This document shows, in pieces, positions 35,928 through 45,404 of a stretch of DNA of 64,000 nt (within the stretch, counting starts at the first letter, position 1; each line of letters opens with the position of its first letter). The notes under the pieces were generated by a model, which saw only the letters and a list, made by a program, of their open reading frames with translations, was not told the DNA's origin and did no database searches. Made by a program: the position numbers and the translations under genes. The stretch comes from Paenibacillus agri (GTDB lineage: Bacteria; Bacillota; Bacilli; Paenibacillales; Paenibacillaceae), in assembly GCF_013359945.1 (NCBI RefSeq), contig NZ_JABWCS010000212.1:1-64000 (forward strand), given 5' to 3'.

Positions 35928-37463
35928 ATGACAATCAAATCTTTGCTTGCAACATCGTTCTTGGCAGTATCTCTTATTCTACCGGTAGCAAAGCCTGCAA
36001 TGGCAGAAGAAGCTCAGCCAGCACTGGCCGAAGAAAACCAGTCAGCACTGGCGGCAGATAATAGTGCGGTAACCGTGTATCGGGATGGTGACTTTAGCGG
36101 CATTTCCCAGCAGTTTGGGATTGGTCTTTACAATGTAAACGAGCTAAATGTCGTCGGCAACGACAAAATTTCTTCAGTCAAGGTAGCATCGGGCTACCGC
36201 TTGACCCTGTATCGTGACAAGGACTTCTCTGGTGACACCAAGCAACTAACGAAGGATGCAAGCTGGCTGGATGACTTCAACGACGCTACTTCCAGCCTGA
36301 AGGTTGAGAAGATTGGCGGTCCGAACAAGCCGGTTATTGCCTACTCCAACTCTCCTTATGGCGGATTCGAGCAGCAGTTTGATATCGGCGACTACAATGT
36401 AGATGATCTGAAGGCTGGAGTAGGGAATGACGCTATTTCTGCAATTCGTATAGCCCCGGGTTATAAGGTTACACTATTCAAAGATTATAACTACTCCGGT
36501 GCCTCCAAGGTTCTGACCGCTGATGCGATCTATGTAGGCAGTGACATCAATGATTCGGTATCCAGCTTGAAGGTAGAGGCCATTTCACCACAGGATTCCA
36601 CAACCAGAGCGGTGCCAGGCAATGCTTACAGCGATACGGCCAAACGTGAGATTTTACGAACCTTTGCACCAAGGATCTGGTTCGCCCAAGGAGAGACTTA
36701 CTTCCCGGCTTCTGTAGAGTTCACGCTGCCTCATCTGGACCGCTATATCAATCCTGGCTCTGGACTGTATGAATTCAAAACTAAAACGGAGCTCAACCCT
36801 TATACACTAAAGCTCCCTTATTTCTCAGGCGATTTGGCCACTGCTCCAATCTATGCGTTCTGGGTAGAGAAGGAGTATAACAATGTCGATCTTGTATACT
36901 TCCAGTACAGCGCCTATGATCTTGGCAAGACCGTATTCGGTACAGAAGTAGGCGATCATGTAGGGGATTGGGAACGTGTAACCGTCAGATTGGCCAAATT
37001 CACGGACCAAGGCACGAATTATATTAAACCGGTTCAAGTTTATTATGGTGCCCATTCTTTCGGCACAACATACAACTGGAATGAAGTAGATAAAGTGAAT
37101 AATACCCATCCCGTAGCCTATTCTGCTTTTGGCTCCCACGGAATGTGGAAAGATCCAGGCAACCATGTGTATAAAGAGCTGGTCGTTACACAACTGATTG
37201 ATGTAGCGAATCAAGGAACCGCATGGGATACATGGAACAATATTCAGGCATTCCAGTACTACCCGAACTCATTAACTGGCAATGGCCTCGGCAATGCGTG
37301 GCCGTCCTGGCTGGACAGAGATTACAGCAACCCGAACAGTCTCTCGGTGTACAAATTTGGTAATCCTGCCCAAGGCTCCTTCTTTGGACAGCCGCTCCTC
37401 GCTGGCGGACCTACCGGCCCGCAAGAAAAAGGCGCGCTTACGAACGATGTAGTTCTTGACTAA
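35928..37463 (+). CDS. Secreted beta/gamma-crystallin plus Vps62-like protein
   Basis: 511 residues. Signal peptide with cleavage near residue 26 (AMA). Two beta/gamma-crystallin domains (about 47-127 and 136-217), each with two Ca-binding motifs of the N/D-N/D-x-x-S/T-S type: NDKISS 78, NDATSS 118, NDAISA 167 (last Ser lost), NDSVSS 208. Then a domain of about 270 residues with DHVGDWERVTVRL and AFGSHGMWKD, typical of Vps62-family proteins. Exported and probably calcium-stabilised; molecular role unknown. AGAGGAG precedes the start. Followed after 28 bases by the GH38-like gene, so the two likely form an operon under the AraR-like regulator. Confidence 0.85.
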   Translation: MTIKSLLATSFLAVSLILPVAKPAMAEEAQPALAEENQSALAADNSAVTVYRDGDFSGISQQFGIGLYNVNELNVVGNDKISSVKVASGYRLTLYRDKDFSGDTKQLTKDASWLDDFNDATSSLKVEKIGGPNKPVIAYSNSPYGGFEQQFDIGDYNVDDLKAGVGNDAISAIRIAPGYKVTLFKDYNYSGASKVLTADAIYVGSDINDSVSSLKVEAISPQDSTTRAVPGNAYSDTAKREILRTFAPRIWFAQGETYFPASVEFTLPHLDRYINPGSGLYEFKTKTELNPYTLKLPYFSGDLATAPIYAFWVEKEYNNVDLVYFQYSAYDLGKTVFGTEVGDHVGDWERVTVRLAKFTDQGTNYIKPVQVYYGAHSFGTTYNWNEVDKVNNTHPVAYSAFGSHGMWKDPGNHVYKELVVTQLIDVANQGTAWDTWNNIQAFQYYPNSLTGNGLGNAWPSWLDRDYSNPNSLSVYKFGNPAQGSFFGQPLLAGGPTGPQEKGALTNDVVLD

Positions 37464-37491
37464 TTTATTTGAAAAACGGAGGCATACAACC

Positions 37492-39606
37492 ATGACTAGC
37501 AGAAAAAAAGTACACGTTGTTTTTAAGACTCACCTCGATATCGGTTTCACCCATCTGGCAGCAAATGTAGTAAAGCAGTACATGGAGGAGTATATTCCAA
37601 AAGCAATCGCGCTAGCTGCGGAGCTTGAAGCCAAAGGTGGCAAAGAGCGTTTCGTGTGGACCACAGGCTCCTGGTTGATTCGCTATTACTTGGATCATGC
37701 GTCTGAAGAAGGCAAAAAGGCTATGGATGAAGCAATCCGCAAAGGGCACATCGTCTGGCACGGTTTGCCGTTCACAACGCATACCGAACTAATGGACCCG
37801 ACCTTGTTCCGCTACGGTCTGTCGATCAGTCAAGAACTGGATGCTCAGTTCGGCAAAACGACGATTGCTTCGAAGATGACAGACGTACCCGGTCACACCC
37901 TGTCGATGGTGCCATACATGAGCGAAGCAGGCATTCGCTATATGCACCTTGGCGTGAACCCGGCTTCTATGCGCCCAGACGTGCCGAAGCTGTTCAGATG
38001 GCAGGCGGCAGACGGCAGCGAGATCATTGTTAACTACGCTGGAACTTACGGTGAAGCAGTAGAGCTTGACGATCTTGACGATATCCTGCTGTTCGCGCAT
38101 ACCGGCGACAACTGTGGACCGCCAAGTGCAGAGGAGATTCGTGAGCAGTTCGAGCATATTCAAGAGCGTTATCCGGATGCTGAGATTATTGCTTCTTCGC
38201 TGGATGCTTTTGCTGAAAAATTGCTCACTGTTAGTGATCGACTGCCTGTTGTGCGTGAAGAGCTTGGAGATACCTGGATTCACGGCGGAGCTACTGATCC
38301 ACTGAAGGTTGCTAAGCTTCGTGAGCTGCAGCGCTTGAGAGATAAGTGGCTGGCTGAGGGCCGGATCGATATCGCAAGCGCCGAATACAAAGGTTTCAGC
38401 GACGCCTTGCTGCTTGTTGTAGAGCATACGTGGGGTCTTGATGTGAAGAAATGGCTACCGGATTTCCGCAACTACGCGAAGCCAGACTTCAACAAGGCGA
38501 GAGAAGTTGACGATATTGACGTGAATGATATTCCGGCCAAATTCCAATACATCGGTGCATTCGCCATGGACGAGTTCGACAAGCATTCCAGCGGATTGTT
38601 TGCTTCCGAGACCAGCCGCCGCACATACTCGATGATCGAGAGCTCTTGGGCGGAGCAGCGCGGATATCTGGACACAGCTGTCGCAGCATTGAGCGAAGAT
38701 AAGCAAGCGGAAGCACGGGCAGCTTTTGAACAATTGAAGCCAGTGAAGAATGAGCTGTCCGGGTCGTCTGCGTTTGTCAGCCATGCAGCTTACAACAGCG
38801 GCGGCTATGAGGTAGCCTTCAATGAGAACGGCGCTCTGATCCAGTTGATCGACGGCAACGGCAAGAACTGGGTGGATGCCCAGCATCCGTTTGGTGAATA
38901 CGTCTACGAGACTTTCGGCACAGATGATTACAACAGATATTTCCGTACGTACATGCAGAACTTGCCTTTAACGCATCCGTGGGCAGATGCCGACTTCAGC
39001 AAGCCTGGTTTTGAGTTCGTGCGTCCGCTGCCAAGTCACGGCATTTACAAGCCAATTGTACGGGAGTTGCAAAAGACGAGTGGTGCGAACGGGGATCAAT
39101 ACTTGCTTCGTCTGTCCATGCCTAAGGAAGCTCATGAAGTATACGGAGCACCAAAGGAATTGGAGCTGATCTACACCTTTGCCGGAGACGGTGGAGTGGA
39201 CGTTAGTCTGCAGTGGTTCGGAAAAGATGCTAATCGCTTGCCGGAAGCCAGCTGGTTCAGCTGTGGCCTGAAGGTGGATAACCCGAATCTGTGGATGATG
39301 GATAAGCTCGGCGGTCCAATCTCGCCACTGAGTGTGGTGAAGGACGGCAACCGTAATCTGCATGCTATAGATCGTGGTGTTTTCTATGAAGGCGCAGACG
39401 GCCTGGCTTCGATTGCAGCGCTGGATTCTGCACTTGTTGCGCCTGGTGAGAGAAGACTGCTGCAGTTCGACAATACTTTTGTTTCGCTGGCAGGGGGATG
39501 GCACTTCAATCTGCACAACAACAAATGGGGAACAAACTTCCCGATGTGGTACGGGGATGATGCGAAGTTCCGCTTCCGTCTGAACACACATTCCAATCTT
39601 AAATAA
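37492..39606 (+). CDS. GH38-like glycosidase (DUF5054-like), cytoplasmic
   Basis: About 704 residues. N-terminal alpha-mannosidase-type barrel with the metal HxD motif THLDIGFTH (His14, Asp16), VWTTGSWLIRYYLD, HGLPFTTHTELMDPTLF, DVPGHTLSMVP and IHGGATDPLKV; beta-rich C-terminal half. No signal peptide, so it acts on material already imported. ATG 37492 follows CGGAGG. Its place between inositol genes and an oligopeptide-type importer suggests breakdown of an imported glycoside; the substrate is not known. Confidence 0.82.
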   Translation: MTSRKKVHVVFKTHLDIGFTHLAANVVKQYMEEYIPKAIALAAELEAKGGKERFVWTTGSWLIRYYLDHASEEGKKAMDEAIRKGHIVWHGLPFTTHTELMDPTLFRYGLSISQELDAQFGKTTIASKMTDVPGHTLSMVPYMSEAGIRYMHLGVNPASMRPDVPKLFRWQAADGSEIIVNYAGTYGEAVELDDLDDILLFAHTGDNCGPPSAEEIREQFEHIQERYPDAEIIASSLDAFAEKLLTVSDRLPVVREELGDTWIHGGATDPLKVAKLRELQRLRDKWLAEGRIDIASAEYKGFSDALLLVVEHTWGLDVKKWLPDFRNYAKPDFNKAREVDDIDVNDIPAKFQYIGAFAMDEFDKHSSGLFASETSRRTYSMIESSWAEQRGYLDTAVAALSEDKQAEARAAFEQLKPVKNELSGSSAFVSHAAYNSGGYEVAFNENGALIQLIDGNGKNWVDAQHPFGEYVYETFGTDDYNRYFRTYMQNLPLTHPWADADFSKPGFEFVRPLPSHGIYKPIVRELQKTSGANGDQYLLRLSMPKEAHEVYGAPKELELIYTFAGDGGVDVSLQWFGKDANRLPEASWFSCGLKVDNPNLWMMDKLGGPISPLSVVKDGNRNLHAIDRGVFYEGADGLASIAALDSALVAPGERRLLQFDNTFVSLAGGWHFNLHNNKWGTNFPMWYGDDAKFRFRLNTHSNLK

Positions 39607-39619
39607 AAGGAAATAAGCA

Positions 39620-39729
39620 GGGGTTTTACCGAAATTTGATGATCAGCTAATAATCCTAGTACATTTGAGTCCTATAATAGGACAAGTAAGAGGGATTAGC
39701 GGGTTGCAAATAAGGTAAAGCCCTTTTTT
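39620..39729 (+). ncRNA. Nested RNA structure ending in a terminator
   Basis: Downstream of the GH38-like gene, GGGGTTTTACC (39620-39630) pairs with GGTAAAGCCC (39714-39723) followed by TTTTTT. Enclosed are GCTAATAATCC (39646) with GGGATTAGC (39692) and a perfect palindrome GTCCTATAATAGGAC (39669-39683). The 85-base interior makes this more elaborate than a plain terminator. It may be a structured 3' end or an attenuator. Confidence 0.45.
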
Positions 39730-39773
39730 ATTCATCTTAAAATAATATTGAACATTCTGTTAATTGCGTATTG

Positions 39774-39787
39774 ATTAAGCGCTTAAT
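39774..39787. promoter_or_regulatory. AAGCGCTT operator upstream of the oligopeptide-type transporter
   Basis: ATTAAGCGCTTAAT is a perfect 14-bp palindrome with the same core as the two sites at the inositol promoter, suggesting that the same LacI protein acts here. Confidence 0.72.
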
Positions 39788-39803
39788 TCCATGTATTATA
39801 CAA

Positions 39804-39818
39804 ATAAAGCGTTTTCAT
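39804..39818. promoter_or_regulatory. cre-like site
   Basis: ATAAAGCGTTTTCAT (reverse ATGAAAACGCTTTAT) fits the CcpA consensus with one or two mismatches. Confidence 0.5.
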
Positions 39819-39835
39819 TTTGGTATTAACGATAT

Positions 39836-39950
39836 TTAAACCGGTTTAATGTGGGGTAAGTCACAGGCCCATTATTTTTTTAAAGCCCCTATTAAACCGG
39901 TTTAATATCGATTTTACATAGCACTCTATATTTATGTTAAATCGGTTTAA
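39836..39950. promoter_or_regulatory. Three AACCGGTT operators
   Basis: TTAAACCGGTTTAA at 39836-39849 and ATTAAACCGGTTTAAT at 39891-39906 are perfect palindromes; TTAAATCGGTTTAA at 39937-39950 has one mismatch. Centres are 56 and 45 bp apart. The LacI protein encoded at the end of this operon (46463) is the likely ligand. Confidence 0.75.
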
Positions 39951-40026
39951 TTCCACTTGGGAGGTGGGAGACAACTAGAGCAAGTTCCGCTGGACAAATC
40001 GTAAATCTAAACACGGAGGGGTTAAC

Positions 40027-41988
40027 TTGAAAAGGGGAAGCAAATTGTTAATTGGCCTTATCCTTATGACTACGGCCTTGGGAGGATGTTCATTCTCTTC
40101 GTCTAACAACGTAGCTGAGAAGGTTAAGGAATCGCCGGATGTGAAAGAAACGATCGTCAAAGAGAATAATAACACTAAAGAGTCGCCTAATCTGGCTAAG
40201 CTGGTATCTGAAGGAAAGCTGCCCAAACTGGAAGAGCGTCTTCCGGCTGCCAAGGACATTATGGTTGAGAATGTCGTTGATGAAATCGGAGAGTATGGCG
40301 GCGACTGGAAGATGCCCTGGAATGGCGTAGCTGACAAGTGGGGGATTGGTCAACCGACTGAAGAAGCACTGTTCCGCTTCAATCAGGAAGGCAATAAGGT
40401 TGAACCAAACGTAGCCAAAGGCTATGAAGTTAACGCGGATTCCACAGTGTTCACCATTCATTTGCGGGAAGGCATGAAATGGTCTGACGGTGTTCCTTTC
40501 ACAGCCGATGATGTCCTCTTCTATTGGGAGCACATGCTGACCAAAGAGACTTTCGGTAAAAAGATTTACGATGCCTATTATTCCGTCGATCCGGCAACAG
40601 GCGATAGAGCGCTGGCAGAAGTCAAGAAGGTGGATGATTACACCTTTACAGTGACTCACAAGTATCCAAGCGTGCTCTTCCTGGAGCGTGTGGCCATTGA
40701 CAACAAGTGGTTCTTTGCTCCGGCACACTTCCATAAGACGATCCTGCCTGAATTTGTAGGCGATGCGAAGACACTGGAGATCACCAAAGAGTGGGGCTAT
40801 GAAGATCCGAAAACCTTCCTCATGGAGACCGGGTATACGGACTGGCTGCACTACCAAATCCCGACACTCCGTGCTTGGGTACCAACGAATGATCCTAACG
40901 GTGACCAATTCGTGATGGAACGCAACCCTTACTATTGGAAAACAGATAAAGAAGGGAAGCAGCTACCATACATTGACCGGATTGTAGCAACTAAGATTCA
41001 AGATCCAAGCCAAAAGGTGTTAGGTACGCTTTCCGGCGATTATAACTTGACTATTTTTGATTCCAAGGACTTCACAGTCCTGAAGGAAAATGAGAAAAAA
41101 GGCGACTTCCGCATCATTCCATGGACACAGCCATCCTGGTCCAGTGCCGGTATTCAATTGAACCAGACGACAGAAGATCCGAACCTGCGCAAGCTGTTCC
41201 AGGATATCAAATTCCGGGAAGCACTTTCGATTGGGGTTGACCGGAACGAAGTCTCTGAGATCGTAACCAACGGACTCGGCGAGCCGATACAGGCTTCTGT
41301 TCCGAAAGGGGTTATGGGGTATCAGGAAGGCTGGGATAAACAGTGGGCTGAATATGATCCGGAACGCGCGAACAAGATCCTCGATGAACTGGGTCTCACC
41401 AAGCGTGATAAGAATAATTTCCGTACCAATGCTGACGGTTCGGAACTGACGCTGACCATTGTAGAAAGCAGCACTGACAATGCGCCATTCCTGGAGTTGC
41501 TCAAGAAGTACTATGAAGAAATGGGTCTCAGAACGAATGTGAAGATCGTGGATGGTACTACCCAATTCGACATGAAGTACGCCAACCAGATTCCAATGCA
41601 TACTGAGAATATCTCTGTCGCTAACGTAGCCTTCCGTCCGGATACCCTCGTTCCGCTTCGTGTTATGACGCCATGGCTTGGTCATTATGGACTCTACACG
41701 CAATCCGGCGGTAAAGAAGGCGTTAAACCGGAAGGTGATGTAGCGAAGATCTTGGAGTATTGGGATAAAGTGAAATCAAGCAAAACGCTTGAGGATATCA
41801 ACAATTACAGCAATGAAATCGTGAAGCTGCATCAGAAGAACCAATGGGTGATTGGTTATGCAGGACCAACGCCAGTGCTGATTGTTGCCAACAATAAGAT
41901 TCACAACATTCCTACCGACGCCATCTGGTGTGACGAATATCGTTCCCTCGGCCAAGGACATCCAGCGCAATTCTTTATCAAGCAATAA
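40027..41988 (+). CDS. Family 5 solute-binding lipoprotein
   Basis: 653 residues. Lipoprotein signal with lipobox LGGC, a charged Lys/Glu/Asn-rich linker, then the large SBP_bac_5 fold (FTIHLREGMKWSDGVPFTADDVLFYWEHM; QFVMERNPYYWK; FREALSIGVDRNEVSEI). Longer than typical OppA, as in the subclass often associated with sugars or oligosaccharides rather than peptides. TTG start after GGAGGGG. First gene of a five-component importer operon. Confidence 0.92.
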   Translation: MKRGSKLLIGLILMTTALGGCSFSSSNNVAEKVKESPDVKETIVKENNNTKESPNLAKLVSEGKLPKLEERLPAAKDIMVENVVDEIGEYGGDWKMPWNGVADKWGIGQPTEEALFRFNQEGNKVEPNVAKGYEVNADSTVFTIHLREGMKWSDGVPFTADDVLFYWEHMLTKETFGKKIYDAYYSVDPATGDRALAEVKKVDDYTFTVTHKYPSVLFLERVAIDNKWFFAPAHFHKTILPEFVGDAKTLEITKEWGYEDPKTFLMETGYTDWLHYQIPTLRAWVPTNDPNGDQFVMERNPYYWKTDKEGKQLPYIDRIVATKIQDPSQKVLGTLSGDYNLTIFDSKDFTVLKENEKKGDFRIIPWTQPSWSSAGIQLNQTTEDPNLRKLFQDIKFREALSIGVDRNEVSEIVTNGLGEPIQASVPKGVMGYQEGWDKQWAEYDPERANKILDELGLTKRDKNNFRTNADGSELTLTIVESSTDNAPFLELLKKYYEEMGLRTNVKIVDGTTQFDMKYANQIPMHTENISVANVAFRPDTLVPLRVMTPWLGHYGLYTQSGGKEGVKPEGDVAKILEYWDKVKSSKTLEDINNYSNEIVKLHQKNQWVIGYAGPTPVLIVANNKIHNIPTDAIWCDEYRSLGQGHPAQFFIKQ

Positions 41989-42009
41989 GCTTTGAAGCTT
42001 TCTTGTGGC

Positions 42010-42047
42010 AATAGCGGGGGATCACATCCCCGCTATTGTTTCCTTTT
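42010..42047 (+). terminator. Hairpin after the binding-protein gene
   Basis: AATAGCGGGGGAT / ATCCCCGCTATT stem followed by GTTTCCTTTT. A partial terminator here would give an excess of binding protein over membrane components, a common arrangement in ABC operons. Confidence 0.8.
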
Positions 42048-42181
42048 GAAATATAAGGATTTATATGTTTTACGTATAAATTATCCTTATATTTTCTCGC
42101 TGAAACGGATACCGTCCCTTAGCGGACGGCAAAGCCGTTTCTACTTGTATCATTAAGTGTTGTAGAGGAGAGGATTGCAAA

Positions 42182-43180
42182 GTGTTTCAATACATTATTA
42201 GACGAATTCTTCTGGCGATACCTGTGGTGGTCTTAATCTCCTTCATCGTCTTCTATATCATTCAATTGCCGCCCGGAGATTATGTCTCCTCCTATGCGGC
42301 CAAAATGTCCGCTTCCGGCGATATTATGAGCCAGGCGGAAATGGATCAGATGCGGGCAAATCTGGGCCTGGATCGGCCGATCTATGAGCAGTATTTTATG
42401 TGGATGAAAAAAATCATTCTGCATGGCGATTTCGGATTTTCGTTCAACTATAACAAGCCGGTTATGGCCGTCATTCAGCAATATATGGGTCTGACGCTGG
42501 TGGTCTCCCTAGTTACTATGGCCTTTCATTATATCGTTGCGATTCCCATCGGGATTTACACAGCAGTCAAGCAGTATTCCGTAGGAGATTATTTCTTCTC
42601 GGGCTTGAGCTTTATCGGGATGGCTACCCCAAACTTCCTGCTGGCGATTATTCTGATGTTCCTGTCCTATAAATGGTTTGGCAACCCGTTACTCGGCTTA
42701 TTCTCCCCTGAATACGTAAATGCGCCGTGGTCGATGGACAAAGTTAAAGACTTAATGCAGCATATGGTCATCCCTGTTATCGTCATCGGGCTTTCAGGTA
42801 CGGCAGATCTGGTCCGCATTATGCGGGGGCAGATGCTTGACGAATTGAATAAACCGAATGTGGTTACTGCCCGCGCCAAAGGCTTGTCAGAGATGCAAAT
42901 CTTGTTCAAGTATCCGACGCGTGCAGCCCTGAATCCGATTGTGAGTACCTTTGGCTGGTCCTTGTCCTCGATCTTTACGGGCGCGACCATTACAGCCATT
43001 GTATTGAACCTGCCGATTCAAGGACCGGTTATGCATAACGCCCTGTTGGGGCAGGACATGTACCTTGCCGGAACCTTCCTATTAATTATGGCTTTGCTGA
43101 CAGTACTCGGAACCCTGATTTCCGATATTTTGCTAGCTTGGCTTGATCCAAAAATCCGTACAGAGTTCAGGGGATCTTAA
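42182..43180 (+). CDS. Oligopeptide-type ABC permease (DppB/OppB class)
   Basis: 332 residues, six membrane segments. Starts with YIIRRILLAIPVVVLISFIVFYIIQLPPGD, the class signature, and has the coupling stretch VVTARAKGLSEMQILFKYPTRAALNPIVST. GTG start after GAGGAGAGG. Confidence 0.93.
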   Translation: MFQYIIRRILLAIPVVVLISFIVFYIIQLPPGDYVSSYAAKMSASGDIMSQAEMDQMRANLGLDRPIYEQYFMWMKKIILHGDFGFSFNYNKPVMAVIQQYMGLTLVVSLVTMAFHYIVAIPIGIYTAVKQYSVGDYFFSGLSFIGMATPNFLLAIILMFLSYKWFGNPLLGLFSPEYVNAPWSMDKVKDLMQHMVIPVIVIGLSGTADLVRIMRGQMLDELNKPNVVTARAKGLSEMQILFKYPTRAALNPIVSTFGWSLSSIFTGATITAIVLNLPIQGPVMHNALLGQDMYLAGTFLLIMALLTVLGTLISDILLAWLDPKIRTEFRGS

Positions 43181-43182
43181 TC

Positions 43183-44328
43183 ATGAGAACATTACCGTTA
43201 TTCAAAGGTCAAAAACCAGCAGCCCCAGTCACCGCGGCACCTAAAGACACGGTTTACAGCTCGCAATGGCGGCTGATTTACCAGAAGTTCAAGAAGCACA
43301 CACTGGCTCGGATCAGTATGTACATTCTGGGTTTACTATATCTCGTAGCTTTGTTTGCGCAATTCATCGCGCCATACGATCTGCAAAGCTATGACAGTAA
43401 ATACGTCAATGCTCCGCCTATGGGTCTCCGGTTTGTGGATGCGGAAGGCAAGTTTCACATCAAACCGTTTGTTTATGGGCTGAAGACGGAACGTGACCCG
43501 GAAACCTTACGCAAAATGTTTGTTGCGGATACAGAGACAAGACACTCTTTCAAATTCTTCGTGAAAGGACAGGAATATAAATTTCTGGGCCTGATCCCGA
43601 TGAAGACCCATTTGTTCGCGGTAGAAGAGCCAGGGCGAATCTTCTTGCTCGGTACGGATGGTATGGGCCGAGATTTGTTCTCCCGGATTGTGCTGGGCAG
43701 TCAAATCTCGCTCAGCATTCCTTTAGTCGGCGTGGGCATCAGCTTTATTCTGGGATTAATTATCGGCGGCATCTCCGGTTACTTTGGTGGTTGGCTTGAT
43801 TCCCTGATTCAACGTGTTATCGAAATTATTCGTTCCTTCCCTACCTTGCCGTTATGGATGGCTTTGTCTGCTGCAATTCCGCCACGTATTCCGGTGGTGA
43901 CCATGTATTTGTACATCGTTATCATTTTTGCGTTCATTGGATGGACGGATCTGGCGCGTGTCGTCAGAGGCAAGTTCATCTCGCTCAAGAATGAAGATTA
44001 TGTGGTAGCGGCAAGAATTGCTGGCGTAGGCAATACGAAGATTATTGTAAAGCATTTACTGCCCGGCTTTATGAGCTATCTGGTCGTAGCGACGACCTTG
44101 GCCATCCCCAGCATGATCCTGGGGGAGACAGCCATGAGCTTCCTCGGGCTAGGTGTCCGTTCGCCGGCGACCAGTTGGGGTGTGCTGCTGCAGGAGGCCC
44201 AAAAGATCGAGAACGTGGCCTTGTATCCATGGAAGCTGCTTCCACTGGGTGCAGTCATTCTGACCGTATTGACCTATAACTTCATTGGTGACGGCTTGCG
44301 CGACGCAGCTGACCCGTACAAAAAATAA
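43183..44328 (+). CDS. Oligopeptide-type ABC permease (DppC/OppC class)
   Basis: 381 residues. N-terminal membrane segment, then an unusually long insertion of about 100 residues before LGTDGMGRDLFSRIVLGSQISL, five further segments and the coupling motif YVVAARIAGVGNTKIIVKHLLPG. The insertion (about 65-160) would lie outside and might contact the large binding protein. Three bases after the previous stop codon. Confidence 0.93.
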   Translation: MRTLPLFKGQKPAAPVTAAPKDTVYSSQWRLIYQKFKKHTLARISMYILGLLYLVALFAQFIAPYDLQSYDSKYVNAPPMGLRFVDAEGKFHIKPFVYGLKTERDPETLRKMFVADTETRHSFKFFVKGQEYKFLGLIPMKTHLFAVEEPGRIFLLGTDGMGRDLFSRIVLGSQISLSIPLVGVGISFILGLIIGGISGYFGGWLDSLIQRVIEIIRSFPTLPLWMALSAAIPPRIPVVTMYLYIVIIFAFIGWTDLARVVRGKFISLKNEDYVVAARIAGVGNTKIIVKHLLPGFMSYLVVATTLAIPSMILGETAMSFLGLGVRSPATSWGVLLQEAQKIENVALYPWKLLPLGAVILTVLTYNFIGDGLRDAADPYKK

Positions 44329-44360
44329 TGTCACAAATACTAGGCAAGCGAGGGGATAGC

Positions 44361-45404
44361 ATGGCAACTCAAGCGGCTCATAAGGAGCAACCTTTACTGT
44401 CCGTTCAGGATTTAAAGATCAAGATCCAGATGGAAAGTGGCATCATGAATGCCGTGGATGGGGTAGACTTCAATATTTACAAAGGTAAAACTCTGGGTCT
44501 CGTCGGTGAATCCGGCTGCGGTAAAAGCTTAACCAGCCGTTCTATCATCAGCATTAATCCGAAGGAATGTGAAACGAGCGGAACCATCACTTACAATTCG
44601 GAATCGGAGTCGGCGCTGAATGGTCTAAATCTTTTATCCCTTAAGCCCACTGGCAAGCAGATTCGTTCTATCCGAGGCCGGAAAATCTCGATGATTTTCC
44701 AGGAGCCGATGACGGCCTTCTCGCCAATGTATACGATCGGGAATCAGATTATGGAAGCGATCCGGACTCACCAGACGAAGGACAAGAAAGAAGCCAAGCG
44801 AATCGCGCTGGAGATGCTCAGCAAAGTCGGCATTTCCGACCAGGCGAAACGGTTTGATCAATACCCGCATGAATTCTCGGGAGGGATGCGCCAGCGGGCG
44901 ATGATCTCAATGGCACTGTCCTGCAACCCGGAGATTCTGATTGCTGACGAGCCGACGACAGCGCTCGATGTGACGATTCAGGCGCAGGTGCTGGAACTCA
45001 TGAAAAGTCTGCAGGCGGAGTTCGGCATGGCGATTCTGCTAGTGACTCATGACTTAGGAATTATCGCCGAGATGTGCGATGAGGTCGCGGTGATGTACCT
45101 TGGGAAAATCGTGGAACAGGCACCGGTGAAAGAAATTTTCAATAATCCGAAGCATCCTTACACCAAAGGCTTGCTCCGATCCATGCCTAGACTAGGCGGG
45201 AACAAGAGTAAACGGCTGGATTCCATTGAAGGTTCTGTCCCAATGCCAATAAACATGCCGCCGATGTGCGGATTTTATGACCGTTGCAAAGACCGGATCG
45301 AAGGCGTATGTAATGCACAGTCTGCACCGAAAATCACAATTTCTGACGAGCACACGGTTAGATGCTTCCTGTACGCGGACCAGAGAGAAGGAGAAGTACA
45401 ATGA
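44361..45404 (+). CDS. Oligopeptide-type ABC ATPase 1 (DppD/OppD class)
   Basis: About 347 residues. Walker [10 protein letters not shown]-loop [11 protein letters not shown], signature FSGGMRQR, Walker [14 protein letters not shown]-loop THD, and the C-terminal Cys-rich oligopeptide/iron-sulfur type tail ([15 protein letters not shown]). ATG 44361 has AGGGG; ATG 44328, abutting the permease stop, has no ribosome site. ATGA overlap with ATPase 2. Confidence 0.93.
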   Translation: MATQAAHKEQPLLSVQDLKIKIQMESGIMNAVDGVDFNIYKGKTLGLVGESGCGKSLTSRSIISINPKECETSGTITYNSESESALNGLNLLSLKPTGKQIRSIRGRKISMIFQEPMTAFSPMYTIGNQIMEAIRTHQTKDKKEAKRIALEMLSKVGISDQAKRFDQYPHEFSGGMRQRAMISMALSCNPEILIADEPTTALDVTIQAQVLELMKSLQAEFGMAILLVTHDLGIIAEMCDEVAVMYLGKIVEQAPVKEIFNNPKHPYTKGLLRSMPRLGGNKSKRLDSIEGSVPMPINMPPMCGFYDRCKDRIEGVCNAQSAPKITISDEHTVRCFLYADQREGEVQ

